Below, in pieces: positions 54,501-64,000 of a stretch of DNA of 64,000 nt; position 1 is the first letter of the stretch; each line of letters opens with the position of its first letter. The notes beneath the pieces were generated by a model, which worked only from the letters and a program-made list of their open reading frames with translations, was not told the origin of the DNA and did not search any database. Location: contig JBBHKE010002536.1 of NCBI GenBank assembly GCA_037447655.1, positions 1-64,000 of the forward strand, read 5' to 3'. Source of the stretch: Zygnema cylindricum. Lineage: Eukaryota > Streptophyta > Zygnematophyceae > Zygnematales > Zygnemataceae. The translations under genes and the position numbers were made by a program.

Positions 54501-56564
54501 TTTGAAGTTTTAAATTAAAAGTATGGAGGTTTTTTGTGGTTTAGTGCTGTGCGAAACCGCGATTCAAACAGGAGGGATATGTTACAAAATATCATACTTT
54601 CTGTGCCAAGTCCTAACTAAATAGGTGTTAAGGTACTAAAAAAAAAAGTACGATTCTATCTTTATTCACTGAATTAAGGTCTGGAGGGTCATGTTTTCGT
54701 CAGGTGGACTTCTCAGTACGTAGCACGTTTTTGGAAACGACACGCAGTTGAAGAGTTACTTTCTCCCGACTGTGTCCTTGAATTACCATTTACTCCTCCC
54801 TCAAGATACTTGTCTTTGCCATTAAAGAGTATCCTCTCCGTTGCGAGGTACAGTCACCTTTCCAAATGCTTCTGGAAACATTACATCATAGTGTACGTAT
54901 TGTACCAATATTTATTGTTCTGTAATACGTATGGTGCGACGTATGTATTCAATCTAATACGACAAATGAATTTATTAATTGTGTCTGGCCATCATGGCAC
55001 ATCAGTCCGCTTCTCCTACAGGCAGAGACGGTTACTCTAACCAAAACGGAACTTAGAGAGGCCCTAAGACCTGTAATGTTTGTGACATATGTTAGTGCCA
55101 TGCGGGCACGGGTTCTGTAGTACGCCGGTCAGTTCGAAGGGCGTACTGTACGTACCAAGTCAATAGTTCGTACCAAGTACAGGAATTCACTATGGTCAAA
55201 GCAGGGGAGGTTAAAATGAGGATGGTTCTTATGAATGCGCTTCTGTATGCACCAGTTTCCCAGTCAAGGTTTACTAAAATTTTAAGCTAACACCTGGTTT
55301 TGTCTGGCTTAATGCTGGTCTAGTTTAACGAATCCTCTATGTGTTGTCTTAAAGAAGGTTGAACATGTTCTGGTTTTTTTGCCTGTGTTTCTACGTGCAC
55401 CAGTTTCTCTGTCAGAGTTCGCTGAATAGCCTAATCGATAAGCTGGTTGTGTTTGGCCCCATGATGAAATCAACAAAAGTTCATAGTTATGATATCTTGA
55501 AGGAGGTTAAATTTGCCCTGCTCTCACTTTTTTTTGTGCACCAGTTTCCCAGTCAGATCATAGTTCAAATGTGCGAAAAACAATTGGAAATTTTATTAGC
55601 CCGTACTATCCATGTACGAAAAACCGTATTGTTATTGTATGGCGTAATAGGATATAGCGGTTTCAATTGTTTTTGCAAATCTTAATTATGACCAGAATTT
55701 ACAGAAAACCTAACTAACAGGCAGTTTTGGTCTGGCTCCATGCTGCAATTGACAAACAATCAAATTGAGGGTTTCCTTCGAGCAGGTTGGAGAGGAATTC
55801 TCAAAGAAAGTCAGAAGAAGAAGCTTGTGGCGTCTGTCTCGAACGCTCAACTAGTGTTGCATCCGCAGGCAGGTTTTGGGCTCAACAGGATTCCTATATC
55901 AAACAATACAATTAGGAATGCCAACATCATAGGTCGTTTTTTGTCATTCCGATCTCAACAAAACATTTGAGAGAACACGAGCATCATTGTTTGTTTATTT
56001 CCTTATGTCAAACAATATAATTGAAAAGGTACCAAGATCATCTTTGTTTTTATTAGAGTTTGTTTTTGATTAATCCTATCTCAAGCAGTACAATAGAGTG
56101 AATAAGAACATCGTAGGAAAAAAACCAAATATCAGAAGATAAAAAAATATATGTCAAACCAAAAAAGCTTCTGTCTGTATGGTTTTCTTATGTATAGTAA
56201 CGTTTTCTTTTCAGCATGTGGCCACCAACTTTGTGTTCCTTGCGCTCTCAACCTCTGTTCGTTGGGAAGTCTCCAAAGCAGTTCTTCAACCCTAAGACAC
56301 GGTGAACTTCCTTGTCCTTTTTGTCGCCAAGGTATCGTTGAGTTTGTGAAGAAACCTGAAGGAAGTGGTTTGGAAAAAGTTCTCGAACTTCCTGATTTTC
56401 CTGTTGGTGAGGAAGGGATTAAGATGGACTCACGGACTATACCTACATCCACACCTATAGATGATAAGGAGTCCATTTCTCCATCGGACAAGTTACAAGC
56501 TGCTCAGGGTAAAATGAAAGGAGAAGAACTCGAGGATTCCCTTGCGACTTCGTTAAACGACTAA
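48573..56564 (+). CDS. Ankyrin-RING E3 ubiquitin ligase, XB3/XBAT-like, 428 aa, 10 exons
   Basis: Exons: 48573-48749, 49245-49304, 49507-49578, 50696-50826, 51802-51965, 53418-53476, 54261-54307, 54704-54847, 55786-55868, 56215-56564. Phases agree and the total is 1,287 nt. The protein starts [20 protein letters not shown], an N-myristoylation context plus a nearby Cys, as in XB3/XBAT31-35 proteins. Ankyrin repeats follow to about residue 250 ([64 protein letters not shown]). Then comes [14 protein letters not shown], and a RING finger with ligands C299, C302, C314, H316, C319, C322, C346, C349. The Ser/Glu-rich tail ends LATSLND. Expected role: membrane-anchored ubiquitin ligase in growth or defence signalling (family knowledge). 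Intron 9 appears to begin with GC (GCA G|GCAGGT), the only choice that keeps the RING in frame. An upstream in-frame ATG at 48528 lacks family support. Confidence 0.92.
48745..48970 (+). repeat. Donor-seeded tandem copies in XB3-like intron 1
   Basis: The exon 1 donor region (GAGGTCTGTTTCTTTACTTTG, then TCCATGAGCTTCGTTTTG) is repeated twice downstream with similar spacing: at about 48854 (GAGGTTTTTCCTTTTGCACG) and 48915 (GAGGTTTTTTCTTTTCCATG). Each copy keeps a GAG|GT that could act as a cryptic donor. Confidence 0.7.
49903..50371. mobile_element. hAT-like MITE, family 2, in XB3-like intron 3
   Basis: A 469-bp element starting TAGTGTTATGTATCGGC and ending GCCGATACACAACACTA, bordered by a perfect 8-bp duplication CTTTTTAC (49895-49902 and 50372-50379). 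The palindromic ATCGGCGATAA interior would form extensive hairpins. This is the best-defined copy of the family. Confidence 0.9.
50827..51120 (+). repeat. Donor-seeded tandem copies in XB3-like intron 4
   Basis: Three ~100-110-bp units start GTGCCACAATGTTTCTACTT (real donor, 50827), GTGCTTCAACGTTTCTGCTT (about 50941) and GTGCCATGATGCTTCTGCTT (about 51038). They continue with AGTNTTTTAGAGCCTGA-like sequence. Confidence 0.75.
51395..51570. mobile_element. Diverged TA-family MITE in XB3-like intron 4
   Basis: Resembles 41470-41661 (GCGGCTCATTATGGGCAAAT, AATAGTGTTTCAACACTAATT, TTAACCTTAATATGGCCATT). The terminal repeats are eroded. Confidence 0.45.
51966..52350 (+). repeat. Donor-seeded tandem copies in XB3-like intron 5
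   Basis: About five units of ~70-90 bp derived from the donor side (GGTTGGTTGCTTTAGGTTTT, CCCGTTTGTTTTTTGCTATGA). Later copies read GTTGGTTGCTATAGGTTTTTC, TTTGGTTGCTGTAGGTTTTTC and CTGGTTGGTATAGATTTTTC. Confidence 0.75.
52364..52570. mobile_element. TA-flanked MITE in XB3-like intron 5, 207 bp
   Basis: Starts CACCGGTTATCGGTAGTAG after TA and ends CGCTAATAGGGG before TA. The interior pair CCGTGCACACTTGTTGAATT and TCAAGTGTGCACGG matches 28899-29113 and the outer nest element. Confidence 0.75.
52985..53375. repeat. ~35-bp degenerate tandem repeats in XB3-like intron 5
   Basis: Roughly eleven units with the core TTTGCATTTGAGAAAAGATA then TACTGAGAAGAATA. They end about 40 bases before the exon 6 acceptor (53417). 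Minus-strand frames of 66-173 codons (YIFSQMQ repeats) are artefacts. Confidence 0.75.
53477..54260 (+). repeat. Pyrimidine-rich and ~130-bp repeats in XB3-like intron 6
   Basis: 53490-53770 holds about six units of CTCTCTCCTTCTGCAACATCTGG. From 53785 to 54160 there are three diverged units (TTAACTGCAGAACCTCAGATT, and GATGACATTGACTTGTCAAG twice). The whole intron seems to consist of local duplications. Confidence 0.65.
55180..55745 (+). repeat. ~150-bp tandem repeats in XB3-like intron 8
   Basis: About three to four units share GTGCACCAGTTTCCCAGTCA, CTGGTTTTGTCTGGCTTAATG and GAGGTTAAAATG. The last copy (GTCTGGCTCCATGCTGCAATT, 55728-55748) leads into the acceptor region of exon 9. Confidence 0.65.
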
Positions 56565-58516
56565 TTTTTTTTTCTCTCTTTTGAGAATTAAACTTCCGGC
56601 ATTCAGGTAAGCTGTGGGATTTGATTAGACGTCCTCAAAGAGTCAACTGTATGTTGTAAAGATAACATTTTGGAAACAGAAAACATTAAAAACAAGACAA
56701 AAAACATAAACAAAAAGAAAAATGGTCTGCCATCCACCTTCATTCGGCTGGAGTTATCCATAGTTAATGATTAACTGCCGTTACGATTAGGCTTTTTGAG
56801 TCACTAATGAAAATGATGCATCATGACATGATTTGATCAAGATGGTCATTAAATAGTTTAGGACATGCATCACAACACGGAGTTCAAAAGAAGAATATAT
56901 CGTTGTCGATTTTGCCACATATCCTGGAAATTGATTTCTTGTCAAAAGTTGTGCCGTATGACTGGAAAGCTTTGTTATAATCGGAGTTTTTCTTTTTTCT
57001 TTGTTTTTAATGAGCAGGGAGAATAATTTAATAATGATGCTAGTGATGAGCTCTAAGGAAATCGGTTTAGTTGTTGCGTTTTCCGTACTCAAAACCCTAA
57101 TTAAGTGGATTGGATTAGTGATCTGAGGCGAAAAGGAAACAAAACGTGTATATGCTTTTTATCTCGTATCTTTTCATACATCTTAACCTTTGAAGGTGAC
57201 TGCTTCGATTGGGGAGGATGTATGACATTTGGCGAGATGATGATTATTATACTGTATTAGTAAAGAATTTGTAATGCAATTATGCTTAAGAATATAATTG
57301 TTTAGAGAGGGTTCTTTGGGCTTAGAACTAAAAGCTGGGCATGTAAGGTAGGGAACTGGAGGGGAGCCAGGTTTGTTTATGGCCTCTGGAAATCGTGTAT
57401 TTATTGATAGTCTTGTTTACTTGTTAAAATAAATCAAAAGGGTTTGTAAACTTACGCGTTAGAGATAATTGAATAAATCAGCGACTACTTATGTTCGGCA
57501 TCGCCAGTGAGAGCTTATTTTACCAATCTGGCTTTCGGAGTGTAAATGTAAGATCTTTCTATTTTTTATTTTACCTGGTCTTCTCATATCATATTGTAGT
57601 ATGCGTATTACTGTCTTCAGTTCTTGTCTTTGTTAAATTCTATCACGAGAACGACGATGTATCTTCTTGTCCTTTTGCTCCCTTCTAAAGGCTTAATGTC
57701 CAGAATGTCCATAATGTCCATTATATCCAAAATGTCCATAATGTCCATAATGTCCAAAATGTCTGTAATGTCCATAATGTCCAAAATGTCCGTAATGTCC
57801 ATATTGTCCATAATGCCCATAATGTCCATAATGTCTATAATATCTGTAATGTCCATAATGTTAAAAGTGGCATGTTTAATGCAATCCTGTACAGAGTGGT
57901 TGAGATTAAAAAATGCTTCTGGCCTCCATGTCATTTAGTGGAAACAAGAATTTGGTGCACTAATACATTAATAGATATTTGTACCCTTTATCCTCCTTTC
58001 TTTTTTCTCCTTTCTTTGTTTTTTTTTTTTTCTCGAAATTGCAAGATTATGGTGTTTAATATTAGTACCTAAAAAGCACGGAACAACTTATGTTTCTATT
58101 TATCTAATGTTTTTTAGGTAGGTTCATGCAAATCCAGCTCTTAATGTGTAATTGCCTCTGGCCTCATGTTGACATTCATTTTAGTGTATCTTATGGCGCT
58201 TTATGGTCTCTTGGAGCATTAAAGGTATATTTTAGGATTTATATATTTTAAGGTGTAGTTTTGTGTTTTTTGTTATTTGGCGCAATTTTTTAGAGTTTCA
58301 TTACCCTCGGTAGGAAAAAATTTTGTATGGTAAACCATCTGAGTACATGGGAACCAAAAAAAAGTGGATGGCAAAATGAAACTGAAAATATGAATGTAAA
58401 GGGAATTGAACAAAAAAAAAAAAAAAACAGGGCAAAGGAAACTAGCAAATAGAAAGATGACAAGCCAACCATTAACATTGAAAGGAACAGCGAAGATAGA
58501 AGGGGGAGGGAGGTGT
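56565..58516. other. Downstream region of the XB3-like gene
   Basis: Presumably begins with the 3' UTR. No gene recognised. Apart from the 9-bp tandem repeat (57688-57862), the sequence is AT-rich filler. Frames of 62-138 codons have no domain features. Confidence 0.5.
57688..57862. repeat. 9-bp AATGTCCAT tandem repeat
   Basis: About 19 imperfect copies of AATGTCCAT/AATGTCCAA. Because the period is divisible by three it opens frames on both strands (MSIMSK plus, DIMDIM minus); neither is considered real. Confidence 0.9.
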
Positions 58517-58540
58517 GGGGGGGGGGGGGGGGGGGGGGGG
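58517..58540. repeat. Poly-G run of about 24
   Basis: An uninterrupted G run preceded by GGGGGAGGGAGGTGT. Prone to polymerase slippage and sequencing error. Confidence 0.9.
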
Positions 58541-58574
58541 TGGTTTGAAAAAAACAGAAATGACCTAAATTCAC

Positions 58575-58712
58575 TTCGGTTATCGCTAAAAAATATATCT
58601 TGATATCAGCCGATATATTGGCCAAATATCGTGATATTGAGCTTATCGATATATTGGAGCGATATATCGGTACATATCGAATATTGGCAAGGAGGCTTCG
58701 ATACACAACATT
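58575..58712. mobile_element. Fragment of hAT MITE family 2
   Basis: GATATATTGGCCAAATATCG, GCGATATATCGGTACATATCG and the terminus CGATACACAACATTA identify the family. Only about 140 bp remains, ending just before the non-LTR element. Confidence 0.6.
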
Positions 58713-59666
58713 ATTAATAAAAGAAATAGTCCATTAAAAGAAAAAAACTCACTCTTAAGCCCTTGTGCTCATTATGAAGCCATAGATAAATGTTGACATT
58801 AAAAAGAAACATATTGAAGCTGGAGGGCTCTTTAGGCCCGTTTCTCAAAAGAAAGATGACCACAAATATTTAGGAGCTTATTGAAAGCAAGGGTCCTTCC
58901 GGCACTGTTTATGAGCTATTTCGCGACGTTTTGCCTCCAAAATCTGGTGCTCGGGGTTTTGATATGTTTTTTCGAGTTTGTTCCCTTATTGCAGCTGACA
59001 CCGTCCCTTCACATATTTGTGATCTCCTCACAGCCTCCCGCCTCGTAGCTGTCACCAAACCCAATGGGGGAATCCGTCCTGTTGTAGTGGGCGAGGTTTT
59101 GTACCGATTGGTGGCTCGTGCCATCTGCATCAAACTCTAGCCCGCTTTTCATGATTATTTCTCTCCTCATCAGTTTGGAGTGGCAACCCGAGGGGGTTGT
59201 GAGGCCCTGGTCCACGGGATCCGGGCTTTGTTAGATGCCCATCCGGATTGGTTAGTCCTCCAGGTGGACGTTTCTAATGCCTTTAACACAGTGGATCGGA
59301 ATGCCATTTTTTCGGAGCTTATGGTTGCACCTTCCCCGATTGTCCAGATATTTCCTTTTGTGAGAGCTTTTTATTCTTTGAGCAGTAGCCTCTCTTTCTC
59401 CACTGATGATGATTTGGTCGCACTTTCCTTCACGACTGGCACTCGTCAAGGTGATCCTCTTGGGGGCTCTTTGTTTGCCCTAGCCCATTACCGTGCCCTT
59501 CGAGTTTCTGCAGCTGCTTATTCTTCTTGCCTCTTCCCTTCAGTTGCGGATGACACACACATTATTGGTCCCTCGGACCAAGTTATACCGGCCTACAACT
59601 TTTTCAAGGCTCGCTTAGCCAAACTCAATCTTTCGGTCCAGTCCTCTAAGTGTGTTGTGTGGTCCC

Positions 59667-60849
59667 TGTTGATATTTGTGTATTTTCTAGGTTTGTAAAA
59701 GGATAGAAAAAGGCAGAGGCAGTCTGCCTCTAACTCCCCTCTCCAAGCCCCCACACTTGTTGTAGTCACTGAAGGTTGGATAGGGAGCTAGAGCCATGAC
59801 TGCCTATGCTCTCTAGAGAAGACAGGGGATAAATTAGTAAGACTTACCAAAATGGTACTTGACGAACCCAGGAATTGATCGTGGTACCTACCGTCCGTCA
59901 ATCTGCCCTTCGCTGGTGACTTTAGCCGTTTAGACTAGAGCTAGTGTTACGACATATAAGGTTTGATAAAAATTTAAATAGTTACACGTAGACTAGTTCA
60001 TTTTACTGGAAATATATACGTATTGCATAGATACAGTTATAGATAGTACGGAGTACGGATTTCTTTATTGAAACGGATACCGTGCATTTGGTTCGACCGC
60101 GAAACAAATACCGTGCGTCTATTTACAACGGCTAGAAATGTAGCCGGATTTGATCGGACGGCCACGATAGGCGCCGCGATCACCGGATATGTACTTTTGG
60201 CGGTGTACGATCTTCGCCACATAGGATGACACGTGGCACGTCAACATTGGATTGCGGCGCCACCGGAAATTACGGGAACAAATAGATATATGACATGTGT
60301 CGACATTTCAGCCATATCGTACGATTGTTGTACAGAAAGTACACCGGCACTTGTACTTATCTCTACGGAACAGTAAAGTGATTGGTGCCGTACGTCAGTA
60401 GATAGGGTCTTAGAGTGAGAATAGGACTTATAATATTTTCACTAGGTAGTCGCCTCTCCCAGAGAGCATCTTGTATAAATGGCTAACTTTGGGCAGCCAT
60501 AACTATTAAGTTACTTAACCATTTTCAGTGATTTATTTTGCTGCGAACTCAGGGGAGTCTAGGCTACACAGGGGTGTAGTCAGTTAGAGGTTTCGTCAGC
60601 CAGGGTCGCTGCATTTCTAAGGGAAATTCAAAGTGGGTGAATGTGTCCAAATCTCATATTCTAACTTTGCATTCTGGGGTGGAACTGAGCACACACAAAG
60701 TGTTATTTTACAGGGGTGAATCTATATTAGGGTTTTGATTGTCAAGGGGTCAGTCATTTGGGTTTATATCAACTTGGAGTCGGCACTATCTAGATTAGCT
60801 TCTTTTGGATCTGCATACTCTGAGGGCCAATGGAGGTCTCAGAGTTTCA
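59667..60849 (+). mobile_element. Solo LTR-like element inserted in the RT gene, 1,183 bp
   Basis: Begins TGTTGATATTTGTGTATTTTC and ends CTCAGAGTTTCA, with a perfect 5-bp duplication GTCCC at 59662-59666 and 60850-60854. TG...CA ends plus a 5-bp duplication indicate an LTR. Removing it with one GTCCC restores the RT frame across W-S-P-R-P. The start matches the LTR-like copies at 4951 and 6409 (minus). TATAAAT at about 60473 could be its promoter. No second LTR, PBS or coding sequence is seen within it. Confidence 0.85.
59855..59945 (-). other. tRNA-like module in the LTR
   Basis: On the minus strand TTGACGGACGGTAGGTACCA, CGATCAATTCCTGG and GTTCGTCAA give the paired ends and T-arm-like hairpin also found at 4704-4752, 6169-6222 and 63741-63800. 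It sits about 190-280 bases from the TG end in every copy. Confidence 0.45.
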
Positions 60850-62620
60850 GTCCCCACGTCCTATTCCTCCTCCTTTCACTCCCCCTCCTAGTTTTCAGAC
60901 TCCTCCTTCCGAAGGCATTCGTGTGTTGGGTTTCCCGCTTGGTTCCGATCCATACGTTACGACATTCCTTGATTCCGCTCTTCAGACAGATTTATCCCAC
61001 GTGGACGACCTTCCTCACCTTTCTGATCCCCAAGTGGCCTTTGCTCTTCTCACACGGTGTTTCCCTCACCGACCCTCTTACCTTACTCGGACTTCCCCTC
61101 TCACCCCATCCTTTGTGTCCTCACTTTCTGCATTCGATGATCGGCTTATGGATGTCCTCCATACTTTGTTGGGCCGTGGAGCTTTGGATCGCGAGTCTGG
61201 GCCTGTGGCACGCATTCAAGCCTCTCTTCCTGTCTCGGCTGGCGGTTTGGGTTTACTCTCGACGGCGCGTGTTGCTCCTGCCGCCTATTTGGGGAGTTGG
61301 TGCCTTATTGCTTCCACTATTGTCTCTCGTTTTCTGGCCGAGGACACTCCTATTCTTGCGGCCGTGGTTCCCCGTGTTTCGGATGGTGAGCTTGTCTTCC
61401 AGCGGTCCCTTTTGGATGCATCACATTCTCTTAATCTGGCTGCTATCGAGGACATGCCATTTTTTTCCACTCTCGTTAGGACATTAGTTGCACGTGTTCA
61501 AGAATCCATTTCTGATCGGGCTGTCGCCGCTATTAAATCTGAGCTTCTTCAGGCGCTTCCTTCTAATTCTTCGCGTGCCCGTTTTCTTTCTTGTGGCGGA
61601 CCTGGCTGTAGAGCTTTGCCATTGGCCGTCCCTATCCTATCCACTCTTCGTTTCACCCCGACTCAATTCACCACGGCCCTTAGATTCCGGCTTGGCCTCC
61701 CTCACCCACCTTTGCTTGGCTCACGTATTTGCTCTTGCGGCCACGTTCTCGAGCCTGGTGGGGTCCATTTGCTTCGTTGCTCCCACAGGGGCGAGTTGAT
61801 TCATGCGCACGACACGATTGGAGACACCATCGCTACTATCGCTTCTGAGGGGGGATTTTCTGTTCGTCGCGAGGTCGCTCACATTATTCCTTCGCGTCGG
61901 ATCGACCTTGTATTACTTGATGGTGCGCGCCGTACATTTGGTGACATTGTTTTGACGAACCCTACCTCAACTACAGTCGTCAACCAAGCGGCTCGGCATA
62001 TGGGAGTGGCTGCCCGTGACGCAGCTAAAAGGAAAGAGTGTGATTATGCCCATCGCGACGCGATGGATGGCTTCATTCCGATGACGGTCGAGATATTTGG
62101 TTGCTTGGGTGTTGTTTTGGACGAGTTTTTCCGTACTTGTGGTCGACGCTCGTTCGAGAGGCGAGGACCTGGGAGCCCTCTTGTTTCAATCCTTACTTCT
62201 TTTAATCGTCAACGTTTTTCCGTGGCCCTACAACGGGTGTTGGCCTCTATATTACTTCGATCGCCTATTGTCGTTATGGATCGACGGCGTGTTCCGGAAC
62301 TTCCTCCTCGTGCTCTTCCGGGATTCGGGGACTTACGTGGTTGCTTTCCGTAAATTTTTAGTTATGTTGGGGGTTTTTTTCGCTACGTGTTAGCTTTTTC
62401 CTTTGATGTTTTGTTTGTTGGATTTGGTTTTTTTGGGTGTTTTAGACTTCCCTGCCATCCTTTCGTATTTTCGTAGTTTTTGCCTTGATTTTCCCTTTTG
62501 TTTATTCCCTTGTTATGTGGTTTCTCAGTTTTAACAATGCTAATTCTTTTTGTTCTTATGGACTCAGATGGTTTACCATCGCGCTTTTTAATAAAGTCGG
62601 CCATACTTTCGAACAACTAA

Positions 62621-63059
62621 ATATATCGACCACCTACAAAATGAAGTAATCTATAGCATCATTGTGTTGATAATCTCGCCTTTTTTTCTTATCCGCGTCA
62701 TATGGGAACCAATCCAGCACATCCACTCGCTTAACCAACCACCCTAAAAAACCTTGCAAAAACCCTGAAGAACACTACAAAACCCTTGAAAAACCATAAA
62801 AAATCTTGAAAAACGCATCTGGGGCAAGATCGGCCAAAACAATGGCACCAAAGTACTAAGTGGGCACCATCAAGTAATAAAAAATAATTTTTTCGCAAAG
62901 AATTAATTTCTAAAACTTCTCGTCGAGCAGGACACCATTTAAAAAAAAAATCCCAATGGTGTTCCAAATAGTGTCGTGCGTTTTTAAGTTATCTCCGTCT
63001 TATAACAGCAACAGAATAAATAAAGGCTATTCGGACGAAAGTCACGGTCGCATGAGAAA
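62621..63059. other. Gene-less stretch after the retrotransposon
   Basis: AT-rich, with a short AAAAACCCTGAAGAACACTAC-like degenerate repeat at 62740-62815. No gene seen. Confidence 0.5.
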
Positions 63060-63410
63060 ATAAGAGAGCCATGTATTGGGGGAGGAGGGATATCGAGGGA
63101 GGAGAGAGGCAAAGCTTAGATTTGAGAGTAGTGGGAGAGGAGGGATACCGAGGGAGGAGAGAAGCAAACCCTAGACTTGAGGGCGGTGGGCAAAAGGGGT
63201 ACAAAGGGAGGAGAGAGACAAAACTTAGACTTGAGGGCGGTGGGGGAGAAGGGAAACCGAGAAGGGAGAGAGCCAAAGTTTAGACTTGAGGGCGTTGGGG
63301 GAGGAGGGATACCGAGAGAGTAGCGAGGCAACGCTTAAACTTGAGGGTGGTGGGGGAGGAGGGATACCAAGGGAGGAGAGAAGAAAGACCTAGACTTGAG
63401 GGCAGCGGTG
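63060..63410. repeat. ~58-bp purine-rich minisatellite
   Basis: Six units with the core AGACTTGAGGGCGGTGGGGG, then AGGAGGGATACCGAGGGAGG and AGAGAAGCAAA. Minus-strand frames (LPSSLGFASLLPRYPSSPTT) are repeat artefacts. Confidence 0.85.
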
Positions 63411-63548
63411 GATAATGGATGTAGATCCTAGACTTGTGGAGGAGGGATAAGGGAGGAGGAAGGAAATGGAGGGGGGGGGGGGGGAAGGGATAAGGATCAA
63501 AGGACATGAGGGTGGTGGGTGAGGGAGGTGAGAGGCATGTAGAAATTA

Positions 63549-64000
63549 ATGGTCCATTTTAAGTATTTTCTAGGTCTAAATAGAAATATTGAAAGAAGCC
63601 GAGGCAGTCTACCTCTAACTTCTCTCTCCAGCTCTCAAACTTGTCGCAGTCACTGAGAAATTAGAGAGGGAGCTAGAGCTATGGCTACCTAGGCTATCCA
63701 AAGGTTTACGGGAAATTTATATTAGTTAGGGGTTTATTTACTAAAAGGTACGTGCCGACCACAGGATTTGATCCTCGTACTTATCGGACGGCAAGCAGCC
63801 GGTAGCCAGTAGCCTTAGCCGTTAAGCCTAGAACTAGTGTTACATATTATATGGTTTGATAATTAATTAAACATTATCAGGTAGGATAATTCATTTAACT
63901 GTAACTGTTTAAGGGATACATAGATCCATTAAATGTTAAAGTACGTATTACAATACGGATAAGAAACCAATACCGCGCATTTATTTCTTAGCGAAACGAA
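63549..64000 (+). mobile_element. LTR-like repeat, cut by the window end
   Basis: Collinear with the start of the LTR at 59667 (GTATTTTCTAGGTCTAAATA, GAGGCAGTCTACCTCTAAC, GGGAGCTAGAGCTATGGCTA). It carries a tRNA-like module on the minus strand at 63741-63800 (AGGATCAAATCCT). The first ~15 bases of the LTR end are diverged and the 3' part lies beyond the window. Confidence 0.65.

Larger units (their letters stand above)
58860..62620 (+). pseudogene. Non-LTR retrotransposon RT pseudogene, split by an LTR
   Basis: A 5'-truncated reading frame starts near 58867 (ELIESKGPSGTVYELFRDVL). It runs to an in-frame TAG at 59138-59140 (CIKL*PAFHDYFSP), then on from 59141 to 59666. It is interrupted by an LTR (59667-60849) and resumes in frame at 60850-62353. 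RT motifs: GGIRPVVVGEVLYRLVARA, QVDVSNAFNTVDR (motif A), TRQGDPLGGSLFALAHYRAL (B), SVADDTHIIG (C, ADD), GIRVLGFPLG (thumb start). The C-terminal part has CSCGHVLEPGGVHLLRCSH, a zinc-ligand cluster, then VRREVAHIIPSRRIDLVLLD and FGDIVLTNP, resembling a restriction-endonuclease-like PD-(D/E)XK fold. Stop TAA at 62351-62353. An AATAAAG signal is near 62589. Base composition is GC-richer than the surroundings. Confidence 0.85.

Noticed and set aside
57617-57938. DIMDIM / MSIMSK frames
   Set aside because: A 9-bp tandem repeat keeps both strands open; no evidence of a gene.
59180-59698. Separate short RT gene ending at 59698
   Set aside because: The stop at 59696-59698 lies in the inserted LTR. 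The RT frame continues after 60850.
1-64000. CRISPR arrays, bacterial operons or riboswitches
   Set aside because: No direct-repeat/spacer pattern, ribosome-binding sites or prokaryotic gene arrangement anywhere. The window is eukaryotic.

Overview
This is a eukaryotic nuclear window, almost certainly from a streptophyte plant and probably a seedless one (inference). It has plant-type gene families, spliceosomal introns, a tRNA-Val(CAC), plant-style MITEs and a non-LTR retrotransposon. There are no operons or bacterial signals. The species cannot be named from the sequence.

Three protein-coding genes could be assembled exon by exon, each with all intron phases consistent and a total CDS divisible by three. 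(1) 14134-27104 (+): a 7-exon, 401-aa protein of unknown function with a beta-strand-rich C-terminal half. Its fourth intron is swollen to about 9.4 kb by a dead PIF/Harbinger transposase, three head-to-head copies of an accessory-like coding sequence, a ~120-bp satellite and a ~0.9-kb CCCTCT hexamer array. (2) 37676-46379 (-): an 11-exon, 878-aa DEAD-box RNA helicase of the plant RH25/26/31 type with a transit-peptide-like N-terminus; motif II reads DECD. (3) 48573-56564 (+): a 10-exon, 428-aa ankyrin-RING E3 ubiquitin ligase of the XB3/XBAT type with an N-myristoylation signal. Genes 2 and 3 are divergent, with about 2.2 kb between them. The genes show no sign of working together.

The rest is mobile DNA. 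From 0.1 to 3.7 kb a MITE of one family is nested around others to four levels, and an uninterrupted Harbinger-type copy at 9849-10796 gives the empty sites. A MITE superfamily with CACC...GGTG ends and TA target duplications recurs across the window, including a 1,000-bp palindrome with two 489-bp arms. Several hAT-like MITEs keep 8-bp target duplications. LTR-like repeats (TG...CA ends, 5-bp duplication) lie at 4.7-6.4, 59.7-60.8 and 63.5-64 kb and carry a tRNA-like module. One has split a non-LTR retrotransposon pseudogene at 58.86-62.35 kb. A tRNA-Val gene and a damaged tandem copy lie at 34.9-35.2 kb.

The most unusual feature is that all three genes carry local tandem copies seeded at exon/intron junctions or exon ends. 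The helicase introns hold degenerate copies of the junctions of at least seven exons. The XB3-like introns repeat their own donor-side sequence. The stop-codon end of gene 1 has been copied into a six-unit minisatellite, and its giant pyrimidine array sits directly on a 3' splice site. I propose splice-junction-seeded intron expansion as the phenomenon most worth following up.
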